Shown: positions 44,849 to 57,700 of the stretch, one piece after another
Layout: each line of letters opens with the position of its first letter
Position numbering within the stretch: position 1 is the first letter of the stretch
Position numbers and translations under genes: made by a program
Assembly (NCBI GenBank): GCA_006384855.1
Contig: VCJN01000564.1
Span: forward strand, 1-64,000
Direction: 5' to 3'
Source: Tetraselmis striata
Lineage: Eukaryota; Chlorophyta; Chlorodendrophyceae; Chlorodendrales; Chlorodendraceae
Length of the DNA stretch: 64,000 bases
Notes under the pieces: model-generated
The model's input: the letters and a program-made list of their open reading frames with translations, nothing else
Told to the model about the DNA's origin: nothing
Databases searched by the model: none

Positions 44849-47800
44849 ACTGCCCGCGACCTTCCCTGCAAAGGAGTGGGCAAAGGCAGAGCGATCAGTA
44901 TTCAGCAACGCCGCACAGCCATCACCAAACCCAAACTCCTCTTGCCACGCATCAGTGGCAACCTCAGTGCTACACATCAAGCGGCGCAACAGCGACCAAA
45001 GCAACGCCCCATGTCATATATCTCCATAGATTTGGGACTCGTCGCGTATCTGCCGCGCGTATTTATTCATGTATATTTGCATTTTGGGGCTGTCCGTTTT
45101 GGGGAGCCCGGGGGCGCCCGCCGAGAGCTGGTTTCGCTGGCACGCCGGAGCCGGGCACGCTGCGGCTGAGTGCGAAAAGATCTCGCCCTAGGGAGACTAG
45201 ATGGACGCGACAGTTCGATGCGCGTGGAGTCCTGGAATTCCCCGGCCTGAACCGCGCTTTGTTTTTCCTCTCTTATTTTTGTCTGGCTCTCTTTTTCGCC
45301 GCCGAGTTCCCCCCCCCCCCCCCCCCCCGGGCATGTCTCCCACCTTGCCGGGCACGGCCAGGCTCGCCACTCTGACTGGTGCAGAGAAGGAAACGAAGGG
45401 GGTGTAGCCTTACGACCTGCCTTTCGGGGAGCACCACAGCACGTGTCGCAGCGGGGAAGGCGCGATGTCGGCTGCAGCTGCGGGTTCGCTGCTGGGCGGC
45501 GCGGCGCTGCCGCTGCCGCAAGTTCGAGTACATGTACTCACCGACGGGAGCCGTTAGGGGAGCTGTGTGGTAGTTAAGGCACGTAGTCCAGGTGCGACTA
45601 AGGATTACTACGACATCACTGCTGCTTGTATTTCCGTAGGTTCTCCGGACGCTTTCCCTGTAACCAAACCGATTATATTGACGACGAGCAGCCCTACAGG
45701 GTACTTACTAGTCGCTACCTGATAGCACAAGTAGCGACTACAGCAAGCCGCCGCGTACCCGTGTTGCTGGCGGGCGCCTCGGCGGAAGTAGGTTGTCTGT
45801 CGCCAAACACGGAGCCCGGACGATCGTAAAGGGTGCCCCGGTGGACAGGAAGCTACGAGTCCCGATCGTTCGAAATCAGAGAAGCCAGGGTGCAGCTGGA
45901 GGTTGTCTGTAGCGGGCAAAGCGTCGGCAGGCCGCGGGGGCGGCGGTGCACTGAAGGCGGATGACGCCGTCGAAGACTCCCTAGGGGGTATGATCGTATT
46001 ACTCCCGCCTGCCTTGCGGCCGGCATTTAAAATGTATCGACCATCATAGTTAAGGTAGTGAGCAACAGCGATTTCGATCACAGACTACATATCAGAGTAA
46101 TCACATATAAGAGTACAGGAGTAGTACAGTATTGGCAGTACAGCTCAAGCCTGGAGTACCGTACCAGTACGGGATGCTGTCATTCGAGGCGCGCGGGATG
46201 TTACATACCGTTAAGATGCCGTTGTACCATGTGCCAGACTGCCAGTAGGTAAATGCCCCCCGGAAGGGTAATCCTTAGTTTTAGCAGTCAGTAAAAAATG
46301 AAAAACATGGATGAATGTTGCGCTGGGACAAAGTTATTGCCACTAATAGCCTAATTGACCCGGTGCGTATCTTCAAGCCAGCTCTTCACCGCATGGACTA
46401 TATTTTAGTGTCACCTCAGCACGCGTGCAGACCCCGAGCGACCCATATACTGCTAAAACAACGTTAGCGACTATAGCCATCATAAAAAAGATAGGAATAT
46501 CAAAGTATGGGATGTCGGGTTATTACAGTACTGGGGTACGGCCAGTAGCGTATGATTGTGCTGATTGTTAGCGGCAACGTACCGCCAGGTAGCGACGATA
46601 CAGTCGCTATAGCTCGCTACGTGAAGATACCTTTACGTCAGGCGGACGTTGGAAGATAGGAGAAAGGAGAAATACCCATTTTTCTATCTTCAGTAACATT
46701 ATTCTAATATCGTCTTTATATATCTTACTCATAGCGACCACCCAAGATAACAAAAGATATAAATATGATACCATATGATTTCATCATATCTGATACACAT
46801 TTATCGGCGAGCGGGACCCTACCACGGGGCTGCCTAACTAGCAGAATGGCTGCGCAGCAGGGGTACCAGTAGCAGCAGCCGCAGCAGGAACAGCAGCGGT
46901 AGCAGGGGAGGGGGGGGCTCCCTATCATCATTCAGTGGGCTTTAAATCTTACCTGAGGGTAGCGCCTTGGCCGTCACTCCCAACCCCGACATGCTGCACC
47001 AGTCGTCCGTTCTGATGTCCGCTGATCCCAAATTAGAATCCGATTATCGTCCGGGTACAAGTCGTCGTACTACTACTGCAATGCTCTAGTTTTAATTGAC
47101 GATGGGATCCTATCCGCCGCTGTATAGCCGAGCCCCTGCGGCCCGGCTGCATTCCCCCGCAGGTTTCCCGCCACTCGGGAGTTGTGTCGCCTGGGACGGC
47201 AGGTCGACGCTCCACGCAGTCCCTACGGACCAGAACCCAGGGAATGCCTGGCGTGATAATTCGACCTTGCGGAGCTGCTCACGCTGCAGACGAAAACAGA
47301 CGAGTATTCAGTAACTTGCTCACGAGTCAGGTTTGGTCATCAGCCTTTGGCAGATGCATGCAAGTGACCGGCTGAAGCGTCACGGCAGCGTCGGGTGACA
47401 CATACGTAAGAGTAGAGCCCTGTCACCAGTCCAACACTGATAGAAATGGCACCGCGAGTTCCCCGATACATATTGCCCATGATAGAAGAGGATACCTGTG
47501 CCTTTGCCAGGCAAGTCCGAAGGCAGGTTCCGGGAGGGGAGAGGGGGGGGGGGGGGGGGGGGGTTACCAGAAGTCGTGGAGTCGACAGCACCACGCCTTT
47601 GCCGACTTTCTGCCGGCTCAAGCGGTGTGCTGTAGAGGACTGGCCAGCAGTGTGCTTCTATGTCTAGCCTTACAGGCTTCGCGTACGTAGCGACGTGTAC
47701 TGCTGCACGCAGCAACGATAGCTTACGCCTGCTGCTGGGCGTGTTAGTGGCCGCAACGGACAGCGCCGAGGAACGGATTCTACTTGTGTAGACGTTTGCG

Positions 47801-48809
47801 TCCGCTCAGCCTGCCGAAGCAGGTTCTGGGTCGCAAGTCTACGAGGAACCGCACCAGGGCGAGCGGCGGTACACGCTAGCGACTCCGTCGATCGACGACG
47901 TCAGTTGATTTGTTGCTACGTATGAAACATGTTGCTACCGGCGATATGTACCCATCATTGTGATATATTGGTACCAGTTGTATGTGGGACGAGCCACGTA
48001 TACAACGTGTATATGGGCAAAATGGGGGCCCATTTTAAGTAGTGCGCCGGTACTAAATTACAACCAGCGTTACGGCCGTACGCCAGCAGTGCCCCGCCAG
48101 TAGAAAGACGGGAACCTCAGCGACAAGTCGCTATACATATCTGTACCTGGGGTTGGAGCCCGACGACGGGCATACGTTCCGGGCAAAAGCAGAGGAGCGC
48201 ACTCGCGACGAGAAGTGCGAACCATATCGCAGATGTCATCGCACCTCCCCGCCCCCGTCGTCGGCCAGCAGCAGCGGGAAAAACACCTAAACTCAGCAGT
48301 CGCGCCCACCTACTGTCAGTTGCTGAGGTACCAGGCCTGTGGGTGGACGCCGACAGGGTGGCACACCCGTCTAGCGCGCGTTACAGGCGGAGACTTGCTT
48401 CCGGCTCGTCGACGACACCACGCCCGCAGCCGAGGCCCCGACCCCCCCCCCCCCCCCCTTACAAATCGATCACGCCAGCTTATAGAGGTGAGCCAGATAG
48501 ACTCCGGGATTCTTTATGGGTTGCTCACGCAAATGGTAGTCGTCGGGCCGGAGGTAATGCAGCGATTGGCCGACAGCGCGGCCAGTGAGGTGCGACATCG
48601 TGTAGCATCCGTTTTGTAGCATCTGTATTACCGGGAATGCCGCAAAGTAACGCGGGCTTTATAGCTCCGGCGTACAAGCGGCGCAGTACTTGTGGACCGT
48701 CCCAACATGGGGGCCCGTAGTAGTTTTAGCCTGTAGTAGCGACTATATCACAGCATCAAAGACCTCATAGCTAAGCAAGATAATATCGTCTTGTTGGATG
48801 CCCGTCCGG
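44849..48809. other. Gene-poor region rich in TAGCGACTA-type words
   Basis: Upstream of the pyrophosphorylase-like gene. No ORF with family or splice support beyond short frames. C/G homopolymers at 45310-45328 and 47541-47563. The word tagcgac or its complement gtcgcta recurs (e.g. near 45705, 45735, 46590, 46605, 47687, 48125, 48733). Minus frames near 45610-46080 (VVNIIGLVTGKASG) resemble frames near 62160-62350 (LAVNSDLFGYRESV), hinting at one more dispersed, decayed repeat. Confidence 0.4.
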
Positions 48810-51240
48810 GGTGTGAACTAACAAGGTAGACAAGATAAGCTAGTTAACAAGGTGACAGCACGGTGCTAACAAGGAGACCGCGCACGTTGAGGTCGACCAT
48901 GATCATCTTAATAGATGCCCGCCCCTGTCTTGTTAGATGCCCGCCCGCCCGGTGTGTCGATGTAGTCCGGTCAACCCATGGTGCGTCCGCGGCGCAACCA
49001 TGCAACCCATGCATCCATGCATGCAGCCCATGCAACCCGCCCGCCCGGGCTATAGTTACCCGCCGCCGTATGTGCCGCGCATGCGCGCTTCCTAGCGCAC
49101 CACTGCCGGCATGGCCTCTACATTACCCATCTCCGCCCCGCGATGCTTCAACTAGACATCCATTTCTAGTATCCGTAAGCTCCCCCGCCCTTCCCTTCTT
49201 CCCCGTCGTCTTCGGTCCAGTGTCTACCAATATCGAATGTACTGTGTGTTCGGGGAGGGGGGGGGGGGGGGGGGGGGGCTACCAAGGGGGGGCGTCGGAT
49301 GGCGCGCGTGTAGGTCCGTGATGTACGAAGCACCGACGTGGCGCTGACGGCCTGCCGACCTCCCACCCGCACTTCGGCATTACGGACGCGTGGGCAAGCC
49401 GTCACAAACTCTTGAATAGCCCAAACGTATGTGCGGATGATACGATTATGGGGGATCGCGGCATATTGCATCGACTGATGGCCCGTCAGCGCATCAATGC
49501 CGGCCCGGCATGTCCATTACCATCACAGCATCACGTTGCTGAAATCCTTTGATTCCCAATATATGTAAGCCCTCCCCTCCCCTCCCCCCTTTGTCCCCTT
49601 CGTCTTCCAGTGCCTAGCAGGTCTGCCAATATGGATTGTTCGCGCGTGCGCGGGGGGGGGGGGGGGGGGGCGCGTGTGTAGGTCCGTGATGTCCGTGGCA
49701 CCTACGACATGATGACCTCCTCCCCGCATCACGTACGCGCGGACACACAGTCACAACCTTTTGATAAGCCCATACGCATGGGCGTATGTGTGGTGGGCGA
49801 TGCGGGGAGTCGCGGCCTATTGCGTCAAGTAATGGCCCGTCGGCGGGTCATCCTCGCATCGTGCGCCGTATTTTCCGATTTGACGTTGGGGAAAGCGTGG
49901 GTGAAGCGGCGCATACTGTGCGGTGCGCGTGGCCGCTGCCCGCGGGAGTGGATCTGCCTACTAATCGGTGGGAGTGGGGGTGTCGCACCGCGGGTGGCAT
50001 GTGGCTGTGTTTAAGGGGCACGGCCCGCACATGCCACGCGGCGGGAGGGCCGCGGCTGGTGTCAGTCGTCGGAAAGAATGCGGCCGCCCGTACCACACAT
50101 GGGAAGGCCGATACGCCCCACGTTGATACGGGCAGGGGGTGGCCCGTCGCTTCAATGTGTACCCATTGGGCAAGGTATAGCTTGGGAGACGAAGGGAATA
50201 TCTATCGCGTAAAGTGGGCCCAAGCGAGGTAGCGTGATGGGTGTGGGGGGGCGACCGGTGATGCCCGGAAGCACGAGTCCCCGTACCCACCGAGACATGC
50301 CCACGCATTGAGTGTTGCGGTCGATCTTTTACACCGCCGCGTCCTGCTCTTTGACTCTCTTCATGATGTGCATTCCAGCAACCCACCTAGATCATTCCCG
50401 CATGGGACTTACTGCTTTGTCCGAGCGCATGTGAAGTGGGCACCTGCCAATCCGCATAGAGGGCTGCGCTTTGCTTCCGGGGAGAGGAAGCATGCAGTTG
50501 ATGACCTGCACAACAGTGGCAAATGGTCTACGGTGACATATGGGGGTGATGTGATGGATTGCTTTCGTAGTGCCATGTCATGGGCTATCAATGGCCTTTC
50601 AAGCGCGGCCTAGTTCGACCAAGAGTGAAACATGAACAAGGGGAATGATGTGACCCTCAGCATGGCGCCAACTCCCAATCCATGATTTACCCCCCCCCCC
50701 CCCCCCCGGCCGCCTAATTTCAGAATGGAACCCCCGCGCCGACCGCGCCGCCAAGCCGCCCGAGCCGCCCGAGCCGCAGCCGCTCGTGCCTCAACAACTC
50801 AGCCCGCGTTATGCGCCCACGAAAATTCAATTAAATTTCAGCCGCACGATGTGATATCAACGGTGGCGATATTGTGTGACAAGTGTACACCATGTCTATT
50901 AACACAGGGGCACCGACCGTCGCGGTTTGAGCTCCGACTCGCAGCAAGTGTTGCTTACATATACTATACGGCACTGCCATGGTTCAGTATGCAAAGGCAA
51001 GTGCATGGGCAGCGCGGGCGTGGGCCCGCGAATTATGCTGCGGGAAATAGCTGTAAACATGGTTTCGGAGCATGGAGTATGGCGCAGCGGCGCGCCAGTG
51101 CTACTCTTTGTTGCTGTGTTCGGCGGGGTGTGTGGCGTCCGTGGCATACAAATACGGGCTTGAAGATTGAATTCTAGACGTGCATGCCATGCGTTACGGG
51201 GTTATCTGCGTGCATCATTTATTATAATGCGGTAGAATCA
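48810..51240 (+). repeat. Left arm of large imperfect inverted repeat
   Basis: Collinear, in opposite orientation, with 54730-52760. Shared blocks include the gaggtcgaccatgatcatctt block (48890), cccgcccggtgtgtcgatgtagtccgg (48945), a G tract followed by cgtgtgtaggtccgtgatgt (49660), gataagcccatacg..gtatgtgtggtgggcga (49765), the C48-like ORF (50281-50613) and a C tract followed by taatttcag and an ATGGAA ORF (50690-50750). The left arm carries an extra duplication near 49160-49720. Divergence by many small indels shows age. Confidence 0.8.
50281..50613 (+). pseudogene. C48 (Ulp1)-protease-like ORF relic, left arm
   Basis: Frame reads VDLLHRRVLLFDSLHDVHS, with GGDVMDCFRSAMSWAING near the end and a conserved stop after SSAA. 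The pattern HxL..VDLxxRxVLLFDSL..DC is like the C-terminal half of Ulp1-type cysteine proteases (His, Asp, Cys). The right arm reads PTHWVLRP at the His site in a shifted frame, so an ancestral HWVL is likely. Both copies are frameshifted upstream. C48-like genes are carried by several DNA transposons. Confidence 0.35.
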
Positions 51241-52940
51241 ATGCATGTGCTATGCAATACCCCCGGCAGCGGGCTTGTTGCATAGCCTAAAAATAAACGT
51301 GGGGGCACCAATCGGTGCGGTTTGAGCTGAATCTCGCCTACAGTGTTTCCGACATATACTGCACGGCGCTGTCATGGTTCGGTCTGCAATTACCAGCACA
51401 TGGTACATCGGTAGCGTGGGCCAACGAATCATGCTGCGGGAAATAGCTGTAAATATGGCTTTGGAGCATGGAGTATGGAGCAGCGGCGAGGCAGTGCTAC
51501 TTTTGCTGCACCCTCGTTACATGTATTCCCCGCAACATGGTTCGCCGGCCCACGCCCCCGCTGCCCAATGTGCTGGCCATTGCCGACAAACCATGGTAGT
51601 GCTTTGTATAGTATATGTAAGCAACACTTAAATGATGCGAGTTTCAGCTCAAACCGCACTCATCAATGTCCCCCACGTTTATCTCTAGGCGATGCGACAA
51701 GAACGCTGCTGGGGGTCATGCACAACACCGGCAGTGCGTATACGGCACCACAACAATTAATGCATGCAGTAAATACCCCCGTCACGCATGGCATGCATAA
51801 CACATGTCTGGAAGACACTATACAAGTTAGCCCGGATTAGTAGGGTCACAGACGCTACACACGTCGAACACAATAGTGGCGCTGCCGCGCCGCTGCGCCA
51901 TTATCCATGCTCCGAAACCCTCGTTATAGGACTTTCCCGCGGCATAATTTGCCGGCCTACGCCCGCGCTATCCCATGTGCTGGCCAATGCCCATGAAACC
52001 ATGGCGGTGCCGTTTAGTATATGTAAACAACACTACTATGCTGCTATCAGCTCAAAGCGCACCGATCGTTGCCCCTGCGTTTATTTACATGCGATGCGTC
52101 AAGCCCGTTGCCGGGTATATGTATTGATTGCACAGCATCGGCAGTGCGTATACGGCACCACAACAACTACTGTACGTAGATAACCCCTTAAAGCATGGCA
52201 TGCATAACACACGTATAGAAGACACTATACAAACCCGTATTTGTAGGCCAGAGACGCCACACACGCCGAACACAGTAGTAGCACTGCCGCGCCGCTACTC
52301 CATACTCCATGCTCCGAAACCATATTTACTGCTATTCCCCGCGGCATAATTCGCCGACCCACACCCCCGATGTCCAATGTGCTGGCCAATGCCAATAAAA
52401 CCATGGCAGTGCTGTGTTAGTAGTGTCTGTCAGCAACAATTGATGCGATCAGCTCAAAACGCACCGATCGGTAGATGATGCCCCCGTGTTTATTTCTAGG
52501 CGATGCGACAAGCCCTTTGCCGAAGGTATTGCACAACACTACTGGTAATAGTGCGTATACCGTACCACAACCAATAAAGCACGCAGATAATTCCGTACCG
52601 CATGGCATGCATAACACATGTCTAAAAAAAGACAGCTCACGGTAGTAGTAGGGCACTATACAAACCCGTATTAGTAGGGCACGGATGCCACACACCCCGA
52701 AAACAGCTCACAGTAGCACTGCTGCGCCGTTACGCCATACTTCCGTGCTCAGAAACCCTCGGTACAGTTATTCTCCGCGGCATATATTTCGCCGACCCAC
52801 GCCCCCGTTGCCACATGTGTTGGCCTTTGCATACCGAACCATGGCAGTGCCGACTAGCTAGTAGTCGCTATATGTAAGCAACACTTGCTGCGAGTTTGAG
52901 CTCAAACCGCCCTCATCAATGCACCCACGTTCATAGACAT
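50895..52940. repeat. Array of ~410-bp units, inverted around ~51520
   Basis: Units share ggcataatt(t/c)gccg, ggccaatgcc..accatgg, tagtatatgtaagcaacact, gcgatgcg(a/t)caagcc and gcagtgcgtatacggcaccacaac in fixed order. Two units (50895-51250 and 51250-~51515) run in plus orientation; about three and a half (51530-51730, 51731-52140, 52141-52550, 52551-52940) run in minus orientation with starts 410 bases apart. No protein is encoded across them. They form the centre of the inverted repeat. Confidence 0.8.
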
Positions 52941-53203
52941 GATGTACACTTGTCATACAGTATCGCCACCGTTAATATCATATCGTGCGGCTGGCTGGAA
53001 TATGTAATCGCATTTTCGTAGACGCATAACGCAGCTGAATTGTAAAGGCGTGGGCGACTGCGGCTCTTGCGGCTTGAGCGGCGCGGGCGGCGCGGGGATT
53101 CCATCCTGAAATTAGGGGGGGGGGGGGGGGTATTCATGCCGTGGGGATTGGCGCCATGCTGGATCATAGCATTCCCCTTGTTCATGTTACACTCTTGGTT
53201 GAA

Positions 53204-53545
53204 TTAGGCCGCTCTTGAACGGCCATTGACAGCATGTGACATGGCATTAGGAAAGCAATTCATCACATCACCCCCATGCCACAGTAGACCATCCTGGCAT
53301 TGTTGTGCATGTTATCAACTGCATGCTTCCTCTCCCCGGGAGCAAAGCGCAGCCCTCTATGCGGATTGATGGCAGGTGCCCGCTTCGCATGCGCTCGGAC
53401 AAAGCAGTACGTGCCACGCGGGATCCAGATGGGTTGCCGGAATGCACCTCCTGAAGAAAATCAAAGAGCATGACGCGGCGGTGTCAAAGGTCGGCCGCAA
53501 CACCCAATGCGTGGGCGTGTCCCGGCGGGTACGGGGACTCGGGCT
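53204..53545 (-). pseudogene. C48 (Ulp1)-protease-like ORF relic, right arm
   Basis: Aligns base for base with 50281-50613. It keeps PTHWVLRP at the candidate His site, then shifts frame; the stop codon falls at the same place (taa here, tag in the left arm). Nonfunctional. Confidence 0.35.
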
Positions 53546-54121
53546 TCCGAGCATCACCGGTCGCACCCCCCACAACCATAACGCTAGCTCGCTTGGGCCA
53601 ATGCTACACGATAAATAATCCCTTCGTCTCCCAAGCTACGCACTACCCCATTCTACCGGATACATATTGAAGCGCTGGACCACCCCATGCCCAGATTTGC
53701 GTTAGGCGTATCGGCCTTCCCGTGTGTGGTAGAGGCGCATTCTTTCCGACGACTAACACCAGCCCCGGCCCTCCCACCGCGCGGCAAGTGTGGGCCGTGC
53801 CCTTGATACACAGCCACATGCCACCCGCGGTGCGACACCCCCACTCCCACCGAGTAATAGGCAGCTCCACTCCCGCGGGCAGCGGCCACGCGCACCGCGC
53901 AGTATATGCGCCGCTCCACCCACGCTTTCCCCTACGTCAAATCGGATAATATTGCGCACGATGCGAGGATGATGACCCGCCGACGGGCCATTACTTGACG
54001 CAGTAGTAGGCCGCGACTTCCCGCGTCGCCCACCACACATACTCCCATACGTATGGGCTTATCAAAAGTCTGTCACTGCGTGTCAACGCGTGCGTGATGC
54101 GCCGAGGAGCAGGGAGGAGGT

Positions 54122-54362
54122 CATCAGGTCGTAGGTAGTAGTAGATCGTAGGTCGTGGGTACTAGATGTAGTAGATGTAGAAGATGTAGTAGGTAGTAAT
54201 AGTAGTAGATCGTAGATCGTAGGAGGTAGCCACAGTAATAGAAGATCGTAAACTAAGTCGTAGGTAGTAGTATAGTAGTAAATCGTAGTAGATCGTAGGT
54301 CATATAGGTACTAATAGTAGTAGTAGCAGTAGTAAATCGTAGTAGATCGTAGGTCCTGGTCG
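54122..54362. repeat. (TAG)/GTAGATCGTAG-rich simple repeat
   Basis: About 240 bases made of gtag, tagtag and gtagatcgtag words with few interruptions. It lies inside the right arm of the inverted repeat and has no counterpart in the left arm, so it arose later. Confidence 0.9.
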
Positions 54363-54730
54363 TAGACCTAAACGCGCGCCACAGTGGGGGCGGTGGCTGG
54401 GGAGGGGGTGGCTTACGGATACTGGAAACGGATGCCTTGTTGAAGCATCTCTAGCCGCAGATCGGTAATGGAGAGGCCTTGCCGGCATTGGTGCGCTGGG
54501 AAGCGCATCCACGCGGCACAAGCGGGGGCGGGTAGTCCGGGCGGGTTGCATCCGCGGGCGCACTATGGGGTGACCGGACTATATCGTCACACCGGGCGGG
54601 CGGACATGTAACAAGACAAGGGCGTGCATCTAACAAGATGATCATGGTCGACCTCAACATGCGGTCACCTTGCTAGCAACGTGCGGTCACCTCGTTGGCT
54701 TATCTTGTATACCTTGTTAGCTTACGCCCC

Positions 54731-57700
54731 AAACTGGCCTCCGACAAGACGATTATCTTGCTTAGCGTAGGTCTGTCTATAGTATGTGTATTTACGTGTC
54801 TCCCACCACCAGTAATAATATCTCGGCTTGCCCGTACATGTACATGTATCTATAGTATTACTTACAAGTTCCAGTTTCATCCGCGTATAATAACTAGTTC
54901 GATCCTCGACCGTGTAGTCGCGATAGAAATCAGAATACATGCAGTTTCAGGACGGTTACTAGGTCCCATCACTAAGTAGATTTTCCGGGCCTGACAGTGG
55001 TATATTTTGTCGAAGATATGCTTAGGTTGTTCACGAGCGGGTACGAATGCGTGCCTGCCCGATAGCCCCGCCAATTGCCACCACCCGCCATAGCTGCCCC
55101 CCCCCCCTCCCCCCCTCCCCGTGGTTTGCCGCGCAGGAAGACGGCATGGGAACTATGGGCGTTCGCTTCGTCAACTCGGACTCGATCCGCGGCGCGATTT
55201 CATTCGGGGCAGCTGGTGGCCGGTATGTGTGATTTAGCCAACAATAGCTAGTATCCTATCCCCCCTCATGCAGAAAAAAGAGGCGTGCCGTCAATTTGTT
55301 GGTCTTCGGGCAGCTAACCACTCGGTACCCGAAGCCCAGTGACGTCGTCTATGCGCCGTTCAGAGTTTCCGGGGGGCATGAGGGCGAATTCTACAAGGGG
55401 GGGGGGGGGGGGGGGCGGTCAATAAAGTCCCAAGGTCAGCCCGCCCCGGGAGTTGTTTGACCTAGTAGGCCGTTTGTTCCCCGATGGCGTCGGGAGTCGG
55501 GACAGCCCTCATGGGCCATGGACGAAACCTCTTCGCACTATGGGACATCCCGAAAGGGCCTCCAATTGATAAATCGGTGCGGCCCGCAGCAGGTACACCC
55601 CCCCTTCCCCGGTCTGCCCGACATTTGGTACCTGTCATGAGCGCCCCTCCTTTCTCTGTCGAGGTCACACTACAAAGGGGGCACCACACAGAGGATCCAT
55701 ACGCCGGACCGATATGGCCGAAATACATCGGCCAGGAATCGAACCCGGGTCTCTCGCATACGAGACGACCGCTCAACCGAAGCGGACAAGGGATGTACCT
55801 TACTATTGTACTCAAAGTACTCGTACTTTTGTCGCGCTACATTCCTCTCCCCCCGCGAGACATCAAGTCTCGACAACATTGGGGATCGAAACGGTGATTT
55901 CTAGGTCCTTGGATCGAAACTAATAACCAGTGTAACGTTCGATGAGGCGACATTCGTCTCAAAAGAACAACTATGTGTGGCATCATTATACGGTACATAT
56001 ACCCGTAGGTAGTTGCAGGTACAGTTTCTAGTGCGCATTTGTGAAAGCCCTGATGTAAATATATTTAGTTGCAGATACACGTCATAATATTTCTCGTACA
56101 CATAGTATTGGCGGATCTTGCTATTAACGATAATGTGCCTAAAAAGCACATGCCGCCCTCCCGCCATGACGCCGCCCGCCACATGGGACTCCACATCAAT
56201 AGACGGCGGTTGCGTGATGCCGGTGGGCGCGCAAGGCTGACTAACTAGGGGTTGCTAGCACTCAAAGCCGCAAATGCCGGACAGCGTCAAATAAAATTCC
56301 ATCAAATAGGAAAGCGTCAAATAAGTAGCCGACCGTGCCGCTACACCGTGTCCCCTTCTCCAAAGGGGGCCCTCCCTACATGCTCCCCTTTCCAAAGGGT
56401 ACCCGATAGAATGGGGGCACAATACGGAGGGGGCGCGACACAGAGGGGCTACAGACAAAACGGCGGCGTACCATCGCGAACGATGCCTTGCACGAGACGG
56501 TTGGCCATGTTCCGGAAAAAGTCCGGCCCTCTTGCCTCATTGCAGTCGCACCGCAGCATCTTTGTCGTGGCGAGGCGCTGAACCGTGAGACGCGGGTCTA
56601 CCTTCATTAGTAGGTGGCGCGGCGTCCACTCAAACATCCCATGCAAGTCCACACATGTCGTCTCGGACCTGGGCAACACAAGGGCGCGATCCGGCGCAAC
56701 TATGAGGGTTTCCCGGGTGTTCCGAACGGGTCGGCCGTTGGGCACCGCCGAACACTCCGCTGTACTAGGCCGGGATTCGAGTGATTCGCAACCGGAACAC
56801 ATGCGAGTGGAGGGTACGCCAAATCTTCTCTTGGTCGGTCTCGGGTCGTACTGAGGTACGAGAACGCGATTTTATTTCGAACGCCCTCGCGAGTAGTCTG
56901 CCCCTCCCGCCCGAGTCGTACACACCCCCTCCCCACCCGTAAGCGGATCTCGGAGAGGCCGACGCAAGGCCGAGGTCGTACATGAATTATTTTTAGCAGC
57001 CCCCCGTTCATGGCTGCTGACCGGCGGCGCATTTGCATCCGTAATCTCAAGGGTCCCCACTGCGTTTGGATAAAGCAAGTCCTAAAAGTAACTCGGCTTG
57101 TGCAGTGCAAAGCAGCAAGTCAACACGTTGTAATTCAATTTCAATTTCAATTGCGAGCTCGCGCCGGTGTCTTGTCAGTTCCGCCAACTCCGCCTATCGC
57201 TGTGACGCATATAGCCGGAGTCGGGCGAGGCGAGGAACCGTGGGTGGTGGGTGACGCTGGCTGCCGGCGGCGCGGGTGGGTGCGGGTTGAGTACATGGGT
57301 TTGCGTTCGGTAGCTATGAGAAGCCGACAATTTGCTGAACCGTGTGCCACCCGGCCCCTTGCGGCACTACAAGCCGTTGGCAGCCCCGATGTAGTCAGTT
57401 GCTTCTCTACACGGTTTTGGCTTATGCATACGCGTACCGTCGAACTAAAAGCTCATTAGGGGGCCCTTGACCGTTAAGACGGGTAGTTACGGACGAATTA
57501 CGACCCCGGAGGACGTCCGTGTCATCCGGCGACACATGTGTCCTCATTTACACGCTAAATACGGTCGCTGTACGGGATATGGCTAAGGGCTCAACACAAT
57601 TACGTGGATATCACGCTATGGATACGCATCAAGCCGGGTGCTTGTAATACTACTACGACTTGCGCTATATAATAGCGGAGCACGCGTCGTACATGTGCGG

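Larger units (their letters stand above)
52760..54730 (-). repeat. Right arm of large imperfect inverted repeat
   Basis: Reverse-complement counterpart of the left arm, with the G tract at 53116-53133 (C tract in element sense), the ATGGAA ORF start, the C48-like relic (53204-53545), the block around 53780-54060 and the terminal block ending near 54720 with taacaaggtatacaagataag in element sense. The shared intron-like acceptor (C tract + taatttcag) before ATGGAA suggests the ancestral element had a spliced gene. Confidence 0.8.

Noticed and set aside
45477..45575. Plus-strand ATG with an Ala/Leu-rich start (MSAAAAGSLLGG) as a transit peptide
   Set aside because: Stops after about 30 codons with no in-phase donor leading to a further exon.
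48863..54563. Host genes from the 80-150-codon ORFs in this interval
   Set aside because: The same frames recur, broken differently, in both arms of the inverted repeat, so they belong to a decayed mobile element.
55725..55796. Functional tRNA gene
   Set aside because: No 7-base anticodon loop with T33, and only 5 of 7 acceptor pairs; kept only as a tRNA-like element.
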